Shown here: positions 1 through 7,777 of the stretch, in pieces
How the letters are laid out: the number at the start of each line of letters is the position of its first letter
Position numbering within the stretch: position 1 is the first letter of the stretch
Assembly (NCBI RefSeq): GCF_001507435.1
Contig: NZ_LMWH01000288.1
Coordinates: 1 to 26,480 of the forward strand
DNA from: Streptomyces sp. NRRL F-5122
GTDB lineage: Bacteria > Actinomycetota > Actinomycetes > Streptomycetales > Streptomycetaceae
DNA length: 26,480 nucleotides
Direction: 5' to 3'
Notes under the pieces: model-generated
What the model saw: only the letters and a program-made list of their open reading frames with translations
Databases searched by the model: none
What the model was told of the DNA's origin: nothing
Position numbers and translations under genes: made by a program

Positions 1-1422
1 GGGCAGGAGGGGGTGGCGGAGGGCTTCGTGGGGGCGGTGGGGGTAGTGGACGAGCCATTCGTCGAGGAGGTCCTGCAGTTGGGGGAGGGTGAAGCAGGCT
101 TCGTGTTCGGTGGCGGGTCCGCGGCGGGGGACGGTGGAGCCGGTGTAGCCGGGCAGGTGCTGGCAGAACAGGGTGTTGATCGTGCCGAAGGTGCGCTCGA
201 CGATGCCTTTGGCGGTGGGGGCGTGGGGCGGGGCGCTCTGCACGCTGATGCCGAGGGTTTCGCAGGCGGCGGTGAACGTCTTGGAGAGGAACACTTTGCC
301 GCGGTCAACAATGATCGTTTCGGGGATGGCGACCGGGCGGGCAGCCGCATCCTCGAATCGCTTATCCACCGCCAGCAGTCGCTCGCGCAGCTGTAGGGGG
401 GTGTGAGGGAAGCGCAGGGTGTCGGGCCAGGTGGGGCGGGCCGGGTGGGGAACGGCCATCTCCGCCAGCAGCAGGGCTGCATCGACGGCCTGGGTGGTGC
501 CCGGGCACAGCACGGCGGCGAGGATCGCGCGGGTGGCGACATCGACGGCGATGGTGAGTTCGGGTCGGGCGAGGGTGCCGTCGTCGAAGAGGGCGAAGAC
601 GTCCAGGCGGGTGGTGTCGATCTGGACCTGTTCGCCGGGACGCAGCGCGAGGGTGGGAGTGTGAGCCGGGCCGCCGTCGGTGAGGGGCGGGGTGCGTACG
701 CGGTGGGCGGGATGGTCGGCGGGATGGGCGAGCTGGTGGATCAGCCGGTACAGCGTGGCCTCGGACGGCACGGGCACGACGCCCGGTCCGTGCCGCTCGT
801 CGAGGATCTGGTGGACCAGGGGGAACAGGGCGCTGACGGTGCCCTTGGAGCGACCGCGCCGGCGGTCCAGCGCTTCCCTTACTGCGGCGACGACGCGTTC
901 GTCGGCCCGCCCGGTCGGGCTCGACGTGCGGGTGGTGCGGTGGTCGAGGAGCCCCCACAGGCCTTGTTTGCGGTAGGCGAGCCGCATGCGTTGCACGGTG
1001 GTGCGTGAGATGCGGCCGAAGCCGGCCGCGGTCAGTTCCTCTGCCTTGGCCTGTTCCCGCTCGGCGAGCGTGTACCGTGCCGGGTCGTACTGGGGCCGTA
1101 TGGTGGCGCTGTCTGCGGGTCCGCCGGGCAGTCCGTATTCGACTTCGTGCACGTGCCGCTGCCAGGCGAGTGCCTTCTCGCGTGCCGCGGGGGGTGCGGT
1201 CTCGAACAGTCCCCACTGCGGTACCGCCTGCGGCGGGAAGGCGTCCGCGTTAAGGACGGCGAAGTCGGGGTCGGCGAAGAGGTGAGCGGCGAGCACCGCC
1301 TGGTCGCCGCCGTCCTCACCGGCGAGGTGGATGTGCTGTCCGGCCAGGGCGACGACCTGCCACCGGGCGCCGCGGAAGCGGACGTGGGCCCCGAGCGCCA
1401 TCACCGGCCGCTTCCCCCTCAC
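1..1422 (-). CDS. Mu/TnsB-like DDE transposase, C-terminus outside window
   Basis: This is the catalytic integrase subunit of a Tn7/Tn5053-like element: it binds element ends and joins their 3' strands to target DNA. The frame stays open through the left edge, giving 474 residues with the C-terminus missing. A helix-turn-helix-rich N-terminal part (about 1-240) precedes an RNase H-like rve core. I read the catalytic triad as D269 (in QIDTT), D373 (in VDRG) and E409 (in KGIVERTF), a D-x35-E spacing typical of this family. The start is GTG at 1422, which overlaps the TGA stop of the TnsA-like gene (GTGA), with a GGGGAG ribosome site just upstream, so translation is probably coupled. All three acidic residues are present, so the enzyme looks intact as far as visible. 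The coding frame was found by translation; a long overlapping open frame at 362-1216 is a shadow of it. Confidence 0.9.
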   Translation of the reverse strand, partial: MRGKRPVMALGAHVRFRGARWQVVALAGQHIHLAGEDGGDQAVLAAHLFADPDFAVLNADAFPPQAVPQWGLFETAPPAAREKALAWQRHVHEVEYGLPGGPADSATIRPQYDPARYTLAEREQAKAEELTAAGFGRISRTTVQRMRLAYRKQGLWGLLDHRTTRTSSPTGRADERVVAAVREALDRRRGRSKGTVSALFPLVHQILDERHGPGVVPVPSEATLYRLIHQLAHPADHPAHRVRTPPLTDGGPAHTPTLALRPGEQVQIDTTRLDVFALFDDGTLARPELTIAVDVATRAILAAVLCPGTTQAVDAALLLAEMAVPHPARPTWPDTLRFPHTPLQLRERLLAVDKRFEDAAARPVAIPETIIVDRGKVFLSKTFTAACETLGISVQSAPPHAPTAKGIVERTFGTINTLFCQHLPGYTGSTVPRRGPATEHEACFTLPQLQDLLDEWLVHYPHRPHEALRHPLLP

Positions 1423-2390
1423 GACATCTCCCCATACAGGCAGGAGCCCCCGTCCCTGCCCGGGAGGACGCCCGACGCCGGCGCCGAGCCCGGGGTGGGG
1501 CCTGCGGCGGTGGCTGAGCCGGAGCCGTCGCGATCGCCCCCGTCCGGGGGCCGGTGCCGTGCCGGGCGCGGGCCTTCGGCCGGTGCCGGGGCTGTGGCGG
1601 CGTGGAGGGGGCCGACCGTGACGATCGCCCGCTCGTGCAGGGGTGTTCCCAGCGGTGTCGTCAGCCGTTGGTGCCACAAGGCGTGGAACACGGCGGGCAG
1701 GACAGCGAGCGGGTCGCCGGCTGCTTCCGCGCCCTCCAGCAGGGGCCGTGGTCGTGCGAAGGCCTCGAGCAGGGCGGCCGCCTGGCCGGGTGGGCCGGCG
1801 TTGCGGGGGTGGCGGTAGCCGGCCAGCCATTTCAGATTGGCAGCGAGCACATCGCCGAACGGTTGGAGGCGCCGGTAGGTCCAGCCGACGTCCGCACACG
1901 CTTGCGCCATCACGTCGGCGGCGTTCAGGGCGCGTTCGCCGCCGGCCCCCGGGTGGCTGGGGCAGTCGGCCAGCAGCGCGGTGCCGTCGCGGTAGCGGGC
2001 GAACAGGTGCGGCGTCCAGGAGCGGACCTGCCCGCGAGGCGTGCGCCACAGCAGCCGCACCGGGCGCCCGGCCAGCCCCGTCACCTCGGGGTCGCGGTCC
2101 AGGACCATCAACTGGGTACGCATTGCGTTCGAGCCTGCCGCTACGTGCCGTCCGGTCGTGGCCGACCACCACAACCCAGGCCCCCACCGCCGCCCTGGGA
2201 TGGTCGGGAAGGCGGACACCGGCGGGAGGTCCTCGAAGGCCACCGTCAGCACCGCATCCGCCCACCGCTGCTGCACACTGTGCCCCGCAGGGTCGAGGAA
2301 GACGGCCTCGAACCCTGCCGCCCGGTCTGTCGTCGCTCGCTTCGCCCGGCCCCCGGGCCGGGCCGCCCCCGCGTTGTCCACCTGCTTCAC
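1419..2390 (-). CDS. TnsA-like transposase endonuclease subunit, active site apparently degenerate
   Basis: A 323-residue protein starting at GTG 2390, placed directly before and overlapping the TnsB-like gene, where TnsA-like subunits normally sit. TnsA cuts the 5' strands at element ends, turning replicative into cut-and-paste transposition. Residues about 50-145 carry the recognisable fold: a VAFEDLPPV strand, an LDRDPEV segment at 97-103, and a PHLFARYRDGT segment at 127-137. In related actinobacterial TnsA-like proteins the segment before LDxDP usually holds a conserved Glu, the next motif reads PDxxAR, and the following strand ends in VDV/VDVR. Here these are changed: no Glu in positions 84-96, H128 in place of the Asp, and ADC at 141-143. 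The last ~70 residues are low-complexity, rich in Ala, Pro and Gly. The protein may therefore be a structural partner only. The family comparison is from memory. Confidence 0.7.
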   Translation of the reverse strand: MKQVDNAGAARPGGRAKRATTDRAAGFEAVFLDPAGHSVQQRWADAVLTVAFEDLPPVSAFPTIPGRRWGPGLWWSATTGRHVAAGSNAMRTQLMVLDRDPEVTGLAGRPVRLLWRTPRGQVRSWTPHLFARYRDGTALLADCPSHPGAGGERALNAADVMAQACADVGWTYRRLQPFGDVLAANLKWLAGYRHPRNAGPPGQAAALLEAFARPRPLLEGAEAAGDPLAVLPAVFHALWHQRLTTPLGTPLHERAIVTVGPLHAATAPAPAEGPRPARHRPPDGGDRDGSGSATAAGPTPGSAPASGVLPGRDGGSCLYGEMS

Positions 2391-2506
2391 CCAAGCTGTA
2401 CCCGGCCGTGGGCAGGGGCATTTCCCCGATTTTGGATCCCAACGGGGAACGCGTGAGCCACCCGGTTGACGGGCCCGGCGATGACCGGGTGCTGCCGGCT
2501 GGTTCG

Positions 2507-3937
2507 TCAGGTGCCGTCCTCCTGGCCGGCGGCCAGCATGTCCATCACGACGTCAGCGGGCATACCTGTCCAGCGGGTGATGTCCTCCACCGCAACCCCC
2601 GCCGTCACCGCCGCCGCGAGGGTCTGCCGCCTGGCAGTCTCGATCAGGCCGGCACTGTATGCGAGGTTGCGCAGCAGCCGCCGGGCCACATCGGCTACCG
2701 GCCCGCTCTGCGCTCTGTGCAGCTGAAGCAGTTGCTCCTCGGCGTCCTCGACCACGCGGGTGATCAGTGCGCGCTGCTCGGCGGGGACTGCCGCACGCCA
2801 CATCCCTGTCGCACCGGGCGTCTTCTTCTCCTTGCCCAGCATCCGCAGCTGGGTGGCCATGGTGGCGGGCTGGTGCTCCTGGCGCAGCCACCATGGGTCG
2901 TTGCCGTTTCCGGGCGGCGCGCCGGTGCCGCGGCTCCGGCGGATGACAGCGCCCATCCAGGCGATCAGCGGCCCGCCGTAGTCGGTTGCCGCCAGTGGCC
3001 CCAGCCAGTCCCGTCCCACCCGCTCGCCGAGCCGGCGGCAGAACAACCCGTCGGCGGGCAGTGTCCGCGGCTGCCCGGCGCCGCTGTCCTTCCACACCAG
3101 CGCGGCCATGGCCGGGTCCAGCAGCGCGTCGGCGACGGCTACCACCTCGGGGAAGATGACCGCGTCCCGTCCCACGATCCGCCACCGCTCCAGATCGCCA
3201 CTGGCGTTGCCGCCCGCGACCTGGTGCAAGCGCTGCGGCCAGATCCTCTCCCGCTCCCCATGCAGGGCCTCATCCCACCACCGGGCCACCACCGCATGCG
3301 CCAGAGCGAACACCCGCGCCGGCTCGGCCTCAGCCCGCACTGCCCGCCGCGCCCCACCCGACCACCGCCGCTGCGCCGCCACTACTTCCGGCAGGGCGCG
3401 CAGATCCAGGTGCTCCAGCGGCTGGTCGGCATCCGCGTCCATCAGCCAGCGCTCGTGCCGTACGCAGACCCGCTGCCAGCGGGGCACGTACCGCACCGCC
3501 CGCACCGCCTGACCGGTGCGCCGCGCGGTGCACAGCCGGCAGGCGAACGCAGCCGGACCCGCCACTACGGCCGCCGCCCGCCACCGCGCCTGCGCCTGGT
3601 CAGTATCCGGCCCGGTACCGATCGCGACGTCGTCCACGCTGAACGCCGGCAGCGCCCGCGCCAGCACCTCCGGCTCAGCCCGGCACAGTTCGGCGAGCGC
3701 ATGCCGTCCGGCCTCGTTGAGGACGACCTCCGCATCGGCCTGCACACCGCCGCCCTCGTGCCGGGCAGGCGAGTTGCGGCACGTCCACAGCCGCAGCACA
3801 CCGGCGGCCTCCAGCCCATAGCGTGCGGCAGCACGGTAGATCAGGGACGCCGTGGTTTCTCCGGGCATGGGCGCGATGTGGAAAACCCCAGGGTGGCCGG
3901 AACGGCCGTAGTGGGCTGTGCTGGCAACGTTGACCAT
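2507..3937 (-). CDS. TniQ family target-selection protein
   Basis: TniQ/TnsD proteins choose the target site and link it to the AAA+ regulator of Tn7-like transposons. The 476-residue protein begins at ATG 3937. The N-terminal signature is present: MPGETTASLIYRAA at 24-37 matches the TniQ (L/M)PGExxxSxxxR pattern. A zinc site follows: C133 and C136 (CRLC), then C158 and H161 after a VPRW segment, the usual TniQ finger. The rest is helical, and the C-terminal ~30 residues (ITRWTGMPADVV) look like a helix-turn-helix. The open frame extends upstream to 4435, but that extension is Arg/Pro-rich out-of-frame translation of the neighbouring gene, so the internal ATG is preferred; GAGG lies 3 bases before it, closer than ideal. 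It shares its core with the TniQ-HA protein upstream, so the operon carries two TniQ paralogues. Confidence 0.85.
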   Translation of the reverse strand: MVNVASTAHYGRSGHPGVFHIAPMPGETTASLIYRAAARYGLEAAGVLRLWTCRNSPARHEGGGVQADAEVVLNEAGRHALAELCRAEPEVLARALPAFSVDDVAIGTGPDTDQAQARWRAAAVVAGPAAFACRLCTARRTGQAVRAVRYVPRWQRVCVRHERWLMDADADQPLEHLDLRALPEVVAAQRRWSGGARRAVRAEAEPARVFALAHAVVARWWDEALHGERERIWPQRLHQVAGGNASGDLERWRIVGRDAVIFPEVVAVADALLDPAMAALVWKDSGAGQPRTLPADGLFCRRLGERVGRDWLGPLAATDYGGPLIAWMGAVIRRSRGTGAPPGNGNDPWWLRQEHQPATMATQLRMLGKEKKTPGATGMWRAAVPAEQRALITRVVEDAEEQLLQLHRAQSGPVADVARRLLRNLAYSAGLIETARRQTLAAAVTAGVAVEDITRWTGMPADVVMDMLAAGQEDGT

Positions 3938-4047
3938 GGGCCTCGGACTCGTCGGTGGCTGAGCCAGTTTGCGGAGGCCGTGAACGCGCCGGTCGCCGGC
4001 TGCATCCGGAGTGTCGCGGCACGCCCGCGGCGGTGGCGGTGCGGGCG

Positions 4048-6165
4048 CTATACCGTGCGCCGTGATCGCAGGGGTGCGCCAGCGGTCAGAGCTGCCGAGC
4101 ACACGGGATCGGGCCTTCGTGCGGGTGAGCTTGTGCCGGGGGCGGCGGCGATCTTGTGGAGTTCGTCGAGGAGGTGCTGCTGGCCCGGGTGCAAGTGCCG
4201 TCGTCTGGTGGTTTGTTCGTGCAGCCAGGCGGCGGTTTGTTGGGCGTCGGGTGCGCCGGGCCACCACGCGAGGTGGTGGGGGAGGCCGGTGTGGTGGTGG
4301 CGGGCAGCCCACCAGGTCCGTTGCCAGGTGATGGGCCAGGGCGGGTTCCACCAGGTGTCGATGGCGGTGAGGTGCCGGCCCAGTGGGGTGGGGCGGTGGG
4401 TGGCGTGTTGACGGTGGCGTTGCAGGTTCAGCCACTTGCCCAGCAGGAAGCCGTTGTGGGTGGTGGGCTGGGAGACGGCGAGGTGGCCGTGGCGGGCGGC
4501 GTAGGCGCGGGCGTGGTCGAGAGCGTCGGCGACGGGCCGGCGCCGTCCGGGCCGGGCCTCATACCGCTCGACTTCTCTGGCGTTCCAGCCGAGTTGGGCG
4601 AGGAGTTCCTGCTGGCCGGGGTGCAGGTGGGGGTAGTGGGTGATCTGCTGCTGCAGCCATCGGGTGAGCCAGCGTGGCAGCCGGGACAGGCTGTCACCGC
4701 CGTGGATGGGGCCGTGTGTGCGGGTGTAGGTGTGGGCGCGGTGCCAGGCGCGCTGCCAGCTGATGGGCCAGGGCGGGTTCCACCATGGATCCAGTTCCGC
4801 GAGCTGTCGTGTCTGCTCCTGGGTGAGTGCGTCTGCGTCGGCGCGGCGGTTGGCCATCCATCGGCCCAGGTCGAAGCCCGTGTGGGGGTGGTCGGTGTGG
4901 GCAACGGCCAGGTGCCCGTGGCGGGCTGCGTAGGCGCGGGCATGCTCAAGTCCCTCGGCGAACAGCTGCTCATGCCGTCGTGCCAGGCCCGCCCCGTTCC
5001 CGGCCCGCCGTGGCACCGCCCGCTCCTGACGCCACCGCTCCGGCACATCCGCCTCCCCACCGCCGGCCGGCCTGGTGCCGGCCGAGTCTGATGACTGGTG
5101 CAGGCCCGCTCCGACCTCGAGGGGCTGGTACACGGTGCGTACCCACCACACCCCCCGCCGCTCGGTTCCGGGCGGGGATCCCGTCGGGCGGCGTGTGGGA
5201 CGGGCGAGAGCCTTCGCCCAGGCCGTCAGGGCGCTCGGCCGGCTCGCGTCTTCGACTTCATGCAGCCAGGCCCTGCCCAGCCGGCCGCCCAGCGTGGTGA
5301 AGAAGCGGTCGCTGCCGCCCCGTCCGCGCACGAGGCCACCTGGACCGTCCTGCGCAGCCAGTAGTTGCAGTCCCGGATCGACCAGTGCGCTCGCCACCGC
5401 CACGAGCTCGGGGAAGACCACCGCGTCCCGCGCCACCAGCCGCCACTGCTGTTCGCTCCACTCCGGCACGCACGGATACCGGCGGGTGGCCGCCACCACC
5501 TGCTCCAGACGCAGCCCCCACACCCTCTCCCGCTCCCAGAAAGCCTCCTGCTCCCACCACCCGCACACCACCGCCCGCGCCAACCCGAACACCTGCCCCG
5601 GCCCCGGCACCCCTACCGACCGGCGTGCCAGCAGGGCCCAACGCCGCTGCGCCCGGGCCAGCTCTGACACCAGGGCGCCGACGTCGACGCACGGCCACGG
5701 GTGTCCCTCACCGGCATCCAGAAGCCACTGGCCATGCCGAGCGCACAATCGTCGCCACCGCGGCCGGTACACCCACGCCTGCTGCCCGCCCCCGCCACGT
5801 CGGCCGGTACACAGCGGGCAGCCGAACGCCACCGGCCCCCACTGCTGGGACCCGACCCGCCACTGTGCCCACGCCTGCCCGCCGTCGCGGCCGGCGAGCG
5901 CTGTGGGGCCGGCCGTCCAGGACGGCAGCGCCCGCGCCAGATGACCGGCCGGCACACCACACCAACCGGCCACCATCTCCTGGGCCGCCGGGTTGAGGAG
6001 GACCTCCCTGTCCGGGCGGCCGCTGCGCCGCCCGGCCCCAGAGCTCGCCCACCGCCACCACGGCAGGAGATCGGCTGCCTCCATCCCATAGGCCGCGGCA
6101 ATACGGTGCAGAAACGACCACGTCGTCTCACCCGGCACGGGCACGACACGCAGAACCGACCGCAC
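4048..6165 (-). CDS. TniQ protein fused to C-terminal helicase-associated (HA) repeats
   Basis: A 705-residue two-part protein and first gene of the transposition operon. Residues 1-150 are TniQ: VPGETTWSFLHRIA at 10-23, and a zinc finger at C116, C119 (CPLC), C141 and H144. Residues ~150-320 align by eye with the second TniQ of the operon (shared VFxLAxAVVxxWW, RDAVxFPEVVAVAxALxDP). From ~404 on come tandem helicase-associated modules (PF03457-like). Two long units, ~404-530 and ~546-672, each carry HARAYAARHGHLAV, a GxxLGxW motif, a WWNPPWPI-WQR core and a closing LHPGQQ-LL, so each unit probably holds two HA modules. HA domains are thought to bind nucleic acid, which suggests an added target-recognition arm (inference). 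Start GTG 6165 has a very strong GGGAGGAGAG ribosome site. The divergent promoter region lies at 6166-6510. Confidence 0.88.
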   Translation of the reverse strand: MRSVLRVVPVPGETTWSFLHRIAAAYGMEAADLLPWWRWASSGAGRRSGRPDREVLLNPAAQEMVAGWCGVPAGHLARALPSWTAGPTALAGRDGGQAWAQWRVGSQQWGPVAFGCPLCTGRRGGGGQQAWVYRPRWRRLCARHGQWLLDAGEGHPWPCVDVGALVSELARAQRRWALLARRSVGVPGPGQVFGLARAVVCGWWEQEAFWERERVWGLRLEQVVAATRRYPCVPEWSEQQWRLVARDAVVFPELVAVASALVDPGLQLLAAQDGPGGLVRGRGGSDRFFTTLGGRLGRAWLHEVEDASRPSALTAWAKALARPTRRPTGSPPGTERRGVWWVRTVYQPLEVGAGLHQSSDSAGTRPAGGGEADVPERWRQERAVPRRAGNGAGLARRHEQLFAEGLEHARAYAARHGHLAVAHTDHPHTGFDLGRWMANRRADADALTQEQTRQLAELDPWWNPPWPISWQRAWHRAHTYTRTHGPIHGGDSLSRLPRWLTRWLQQQITHYPHLHPGQQELLAQLGWNAREVERYEARPGRRRPVADALDHARAYAARHGHLAVSQPTTHNGFLLGKWLNLQRHRQHATHRPTPLGRHLTAIDTWWNPPWPITWQRTWWAARHHHTGLPHHLAWWPGAPDAQQTAAWLHEQTTRRRHLHPGQQHLLDELHKIAAAPGTSSPARRPDPVCSAALTAGAPLRSRRTV

Positions 6166-6510
6166 ACCCTCTCCTCCCGCTCGGTGGCAGCCCTGAGCCG
6201 ACGGTACGGGCGGCCGGGGCCCGATGGCTGCGGCCGTCAGGAGGGAGTGATCCGTCTGGCCCGGCAGCCGCGCATGGGGCCAGCCTGCTGCGGCACGCCA
6301 GTCCGCGGGAGCGCCCTATGGCTTCCTTCGCTCCTGTGGGTGAACTCCCGTCGGCCCAGGCGCCGAAGCGGCCGCTGGGCAGTGGGGTGTGGAGGACCGC
6401 AGGATCCTCGTGCGCCCCCTGGCTCAGCTGGCGCTGGTTGTACCGGCGTCACGAGGTGGCCGTTTCGAGCCCGTAGAGTGATCGGCAATCTCCCCGGACT
6501 GGAAGAGACG
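6166..6510. promoter_or_regulatory. Divergent intergenic region between TniQ-HA and Tpg-like gene
   Basis: This 345 bp gap separates the transposition operon (leftward) and the Tpg-like gene (rightward) and must hold both promoters if they are not read from outside. It includes repeat copy A (6272-6362). For the rightward gene I see a -10-like TAGAGT at 6474-6479 with no good -35, and a ribosome site GGAAGAG at 6501-6507. No convincing leftward promoter was picked out by eye. Confidence 0.4.
6272..6362 (+). repeat. Diverged ~90 bp direct repeat, copy A
   Basis: Copy A matches copy B (7500-7592) over its full length in the same orientation. Shared blocks include GGCCAGCCTG, AGCGCC, GCTCCTGTG, GGTGAACTCCCG and a closing CAGGCG, in the same order and nearly the same spacing. 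The blocks are identical while the DNA between them has drifted. Copy A lies upstream of the Tpg-like gene. Confidence 0.7.
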
Positions 6511-7082
6511 ATGCCTGAGCGGAACAAGCACTTCGGCCTCTACGGGGCCCGCGGCATCAAGGGCCATGAGGCCGTGGCCCGTCAACTGGACGCCCTCGCC
6601 GGCTACATCACCACGCCCGTCATCGCATGCCGTGGCCTGCTGGCCCGCCTGCACTACCTCACCCGCACCGACCACGCCCGCAGGCGGCCCGCGAGGCCGG
6701 CTTGGCCGTCACCGACCGCACCCTGAAGGCGTGGCTGGAAGGCAAGCGGTCGCCCTCGAGGCCGAACCTGGAGCGGATCGAGCAGGCGTACCGGACGGTG
6801 CGGCGGGAGAACGTTGCCCGCTACCTTCTGGCCCGCCTGAATCGTGAGGGCCGCGGTACCCGGGTGGAGATTCATCCGCTCAACCAGTCGCACGTCGTGC
6901 GGCCCCGCCAGCGTGTCGTGGAGTTCCGGACGCTCAACATCCGCCGTTGGGATCGCATCGTTGAGGCGTGGGTGTCCGGGGACGACCGCGGTCTGGATGA
7001 CGCGTGGGTGGACCAGATCGTCGATCTGGGGTCGCAGTGGGGTCAGTACGAGTACGTCACCAACGTCGGCTTCGCCGCCTGA
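6511..7082 (+). pseudogene. Tpg-like (terminal protein-like) DNA-binding protein, frameshifted
   Basis: Read as one protein with a single -1 shift, this encodes about 190 residues, close to the 184-190 of Streptomyces Tpg, the telomere-capping terminal protein of linear replicons. The first frame runs from ATG 6511 (MPERNKHFGLYG) to about codon 57 (TDHARR) and stops at 6726; the second resumes with AAREAGLAVTDRTLKAW and runs to 7082. Restoring one C near 6680 (CGCCAGGCGG instead of CGCAGGCGG) joins them. The joined protein has a helix-turn-helix (TDRTLKAWLEGKRSPSRPN), then a C-terminal RTLNIRRWD ... GSQWGQYEYVTNVGF region laid out like that of Tpg. Homology to Tpg is by layout and length, not proven. 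Both halves keep coding-like composition, so the break is recent, a programmed shift, or a sequencing error. Ribosome site GGAAGAG precedes the ATG. Confidence 0.6.
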
Positions 7083-7275
7083 CAACCATCCCCGCTACCA
7101 CCGGTGACTGCTTGGCGGGGCGACGACATTTGTTTGTGTGTGTTCAGCTTTTGTGCTGGCGGGGATGCCGTCGTTTGGACTGTTGCTTGCGTCGGCTGCT
7201 CCGGCCGGCGCCTGCGCGGTTCGCAGGACCGGGCGACACCGTGGTGCGCGGCACTAGCCCGGGGAGCTCGAGCGA
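7083..7275. other. Non-coding gap after the Tpg-like gene
   Basis: No gene is supported here. The stretch includes a T-rich patch (7128-7155, alternating TTTGTTTGTGTGTG) that is unusual for this GC-rich window and could mark a junction or a promoter-proximal region. No hairpin followed by a T run was found. Confidence 0.3.
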
Positions 7276-7728
7276 GTGACCGGGCGGTGCGACCGTCGCT
7301 GCCGCCGGTGTAGTCCCGTGGAGCCGAGGGAGGGCAGGGACGCCGGGCTTGCTCGGCCGTCTGCGGCGGACTACCAGGATCCGGAAGAGCTCCGGGAGTT
7401 CGTGCACAGCCGAGGCTGGCTTGCGGCGTGCCCGGAGTGCGAGGTGCGGCCGGTGGCGTTCACCGTTCCACGGGCGGATGTCCGTTTCAGCTGCCGGTGC
7501 ATGCGGCCAGCCTGTTGCGACGGGGGAGTGTGCGGAAGCGCCTACCGCTGTCGTTGCTCCTGTGACGGTGAACTCCCGAGGCCTCCAGGCGCATACGTCC
7601 GGCCATGTACACGGCCGTCTTGTAGAGGTGAGGAGTTTTGGGGGCTGACGATGGTGCCGGAGGGGAATGGTGGTGTGGTCGCCGGTTCTCCTCTTGGAGG
7701 GCCGCGGATCAGCGCGCTGTGGTGGTAG
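7276..7728 (+). CDS. Possible Cys-rich reading frame, perhaps a truncated gene
   Basis: A 150-codon frame starts at GTG 7276. Its first ~75 codons keep a high G/C third position (about 80 percent by hand count) and read like protein: YQDPEELREFVHSRGW, then WLAACPEC with paired cysteines. From about 7500, where repeat copy B begins, the third-position bias collapses and the translation turns into Cys/Arg-rich noise. The likely picture is a short gene or gene fragment whose end was replaced by the repeat DNA. I recognise no family, and there is no good ribosome site. It may not be expressed. Confidence 0.25.
   Translation: MTGRCDRRCRRCSPVEPREGRDAGLARPSAADYQDPEELREFVHSRGWLAACPECEVRPVAFTVPRADVRFSCRCMRPACCDGGVCGSAYRCRCSCDGELPRPPGAYVRPCTRPSCRGEEFWGLTMVPEGNGGVVAGSPLGGPRISALWW
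7500..7592 (+). repeat. Diverged ~90 bp direct repeat, copy B
   Basis: Second copy of the repeat at 6272-6362, about 1.23 kb away in the same orientation. It sits between the Tpg-like gene and the HEPN-Rho gene, so the two copies bracket the Tpg-like gene and the start of the unclear 7276 frame. It has two extra bases in TGTGACGGTGAACTCCCG relative to copy A. Confidence 0.7.
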
Positions 7729-7777
7729 CGATGCGCGGCGGCCAGGGTGAGATGGTCTGGACGGGGGAGGGGCAGGG

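Larger units (their letters stand above)
1..6165 (-). mobile_element. Tn7/Tn5053-like transposition module (partial)
   Basis: Four minus-strand genes in a row encode the proteins expected of a Tn7/Tn5053-family transposon: two TniQ target-selection proteins, a TnsA-like protein and a Mu/TnsB-type DDE integrase. The AAA+ partner (TnsC/TniB) is not in the window and would be expected just beyond the left edge. Gaps between genes are about 110 bp, 116 bp and then a 4-base overlap, which fits one transcript starting in 6166-6510. Neither element end can be fixed; the direct repeat at 6272-6362 and 7500-7592 is a weak candidate for end-associated DNA. Membership of the superfamily is well supported; that the element is intact and mobile is not shown. 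Confidence 0.8.

Noticed and set aside
362..1216. 284-codon minus-strand frame, very rich in Arg, Pro and His
   Set aside because: It is a shadow of the DDE transposase, which reads sensibly in another minus-strand frame with a full catalytic triad.
1643..4411. 922-codon plus-strand open frame
   Set aside because: Low-complexity Arg/Pro/Gly translation antisense to the TnsA-like and TniQ genes; long open antisense frames are expected in GC-rich coding DNA.
3938..4435. N-terminal extension of TniQ to 4435
   Set aside because: The extra 166 residues are Arg/Pro-rich and overlap the TniQ-HA gene out of frame; the TniQ motif sits 24 residues after the internal ATG.
4156..5091. Plus-strand Gly/Val-rich frame that looks like a PE-type or silk-like protein
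   Set aside because: Antisense to the HA repeats of TniQ-HA; its repetitiveness comes from the HA duplication.
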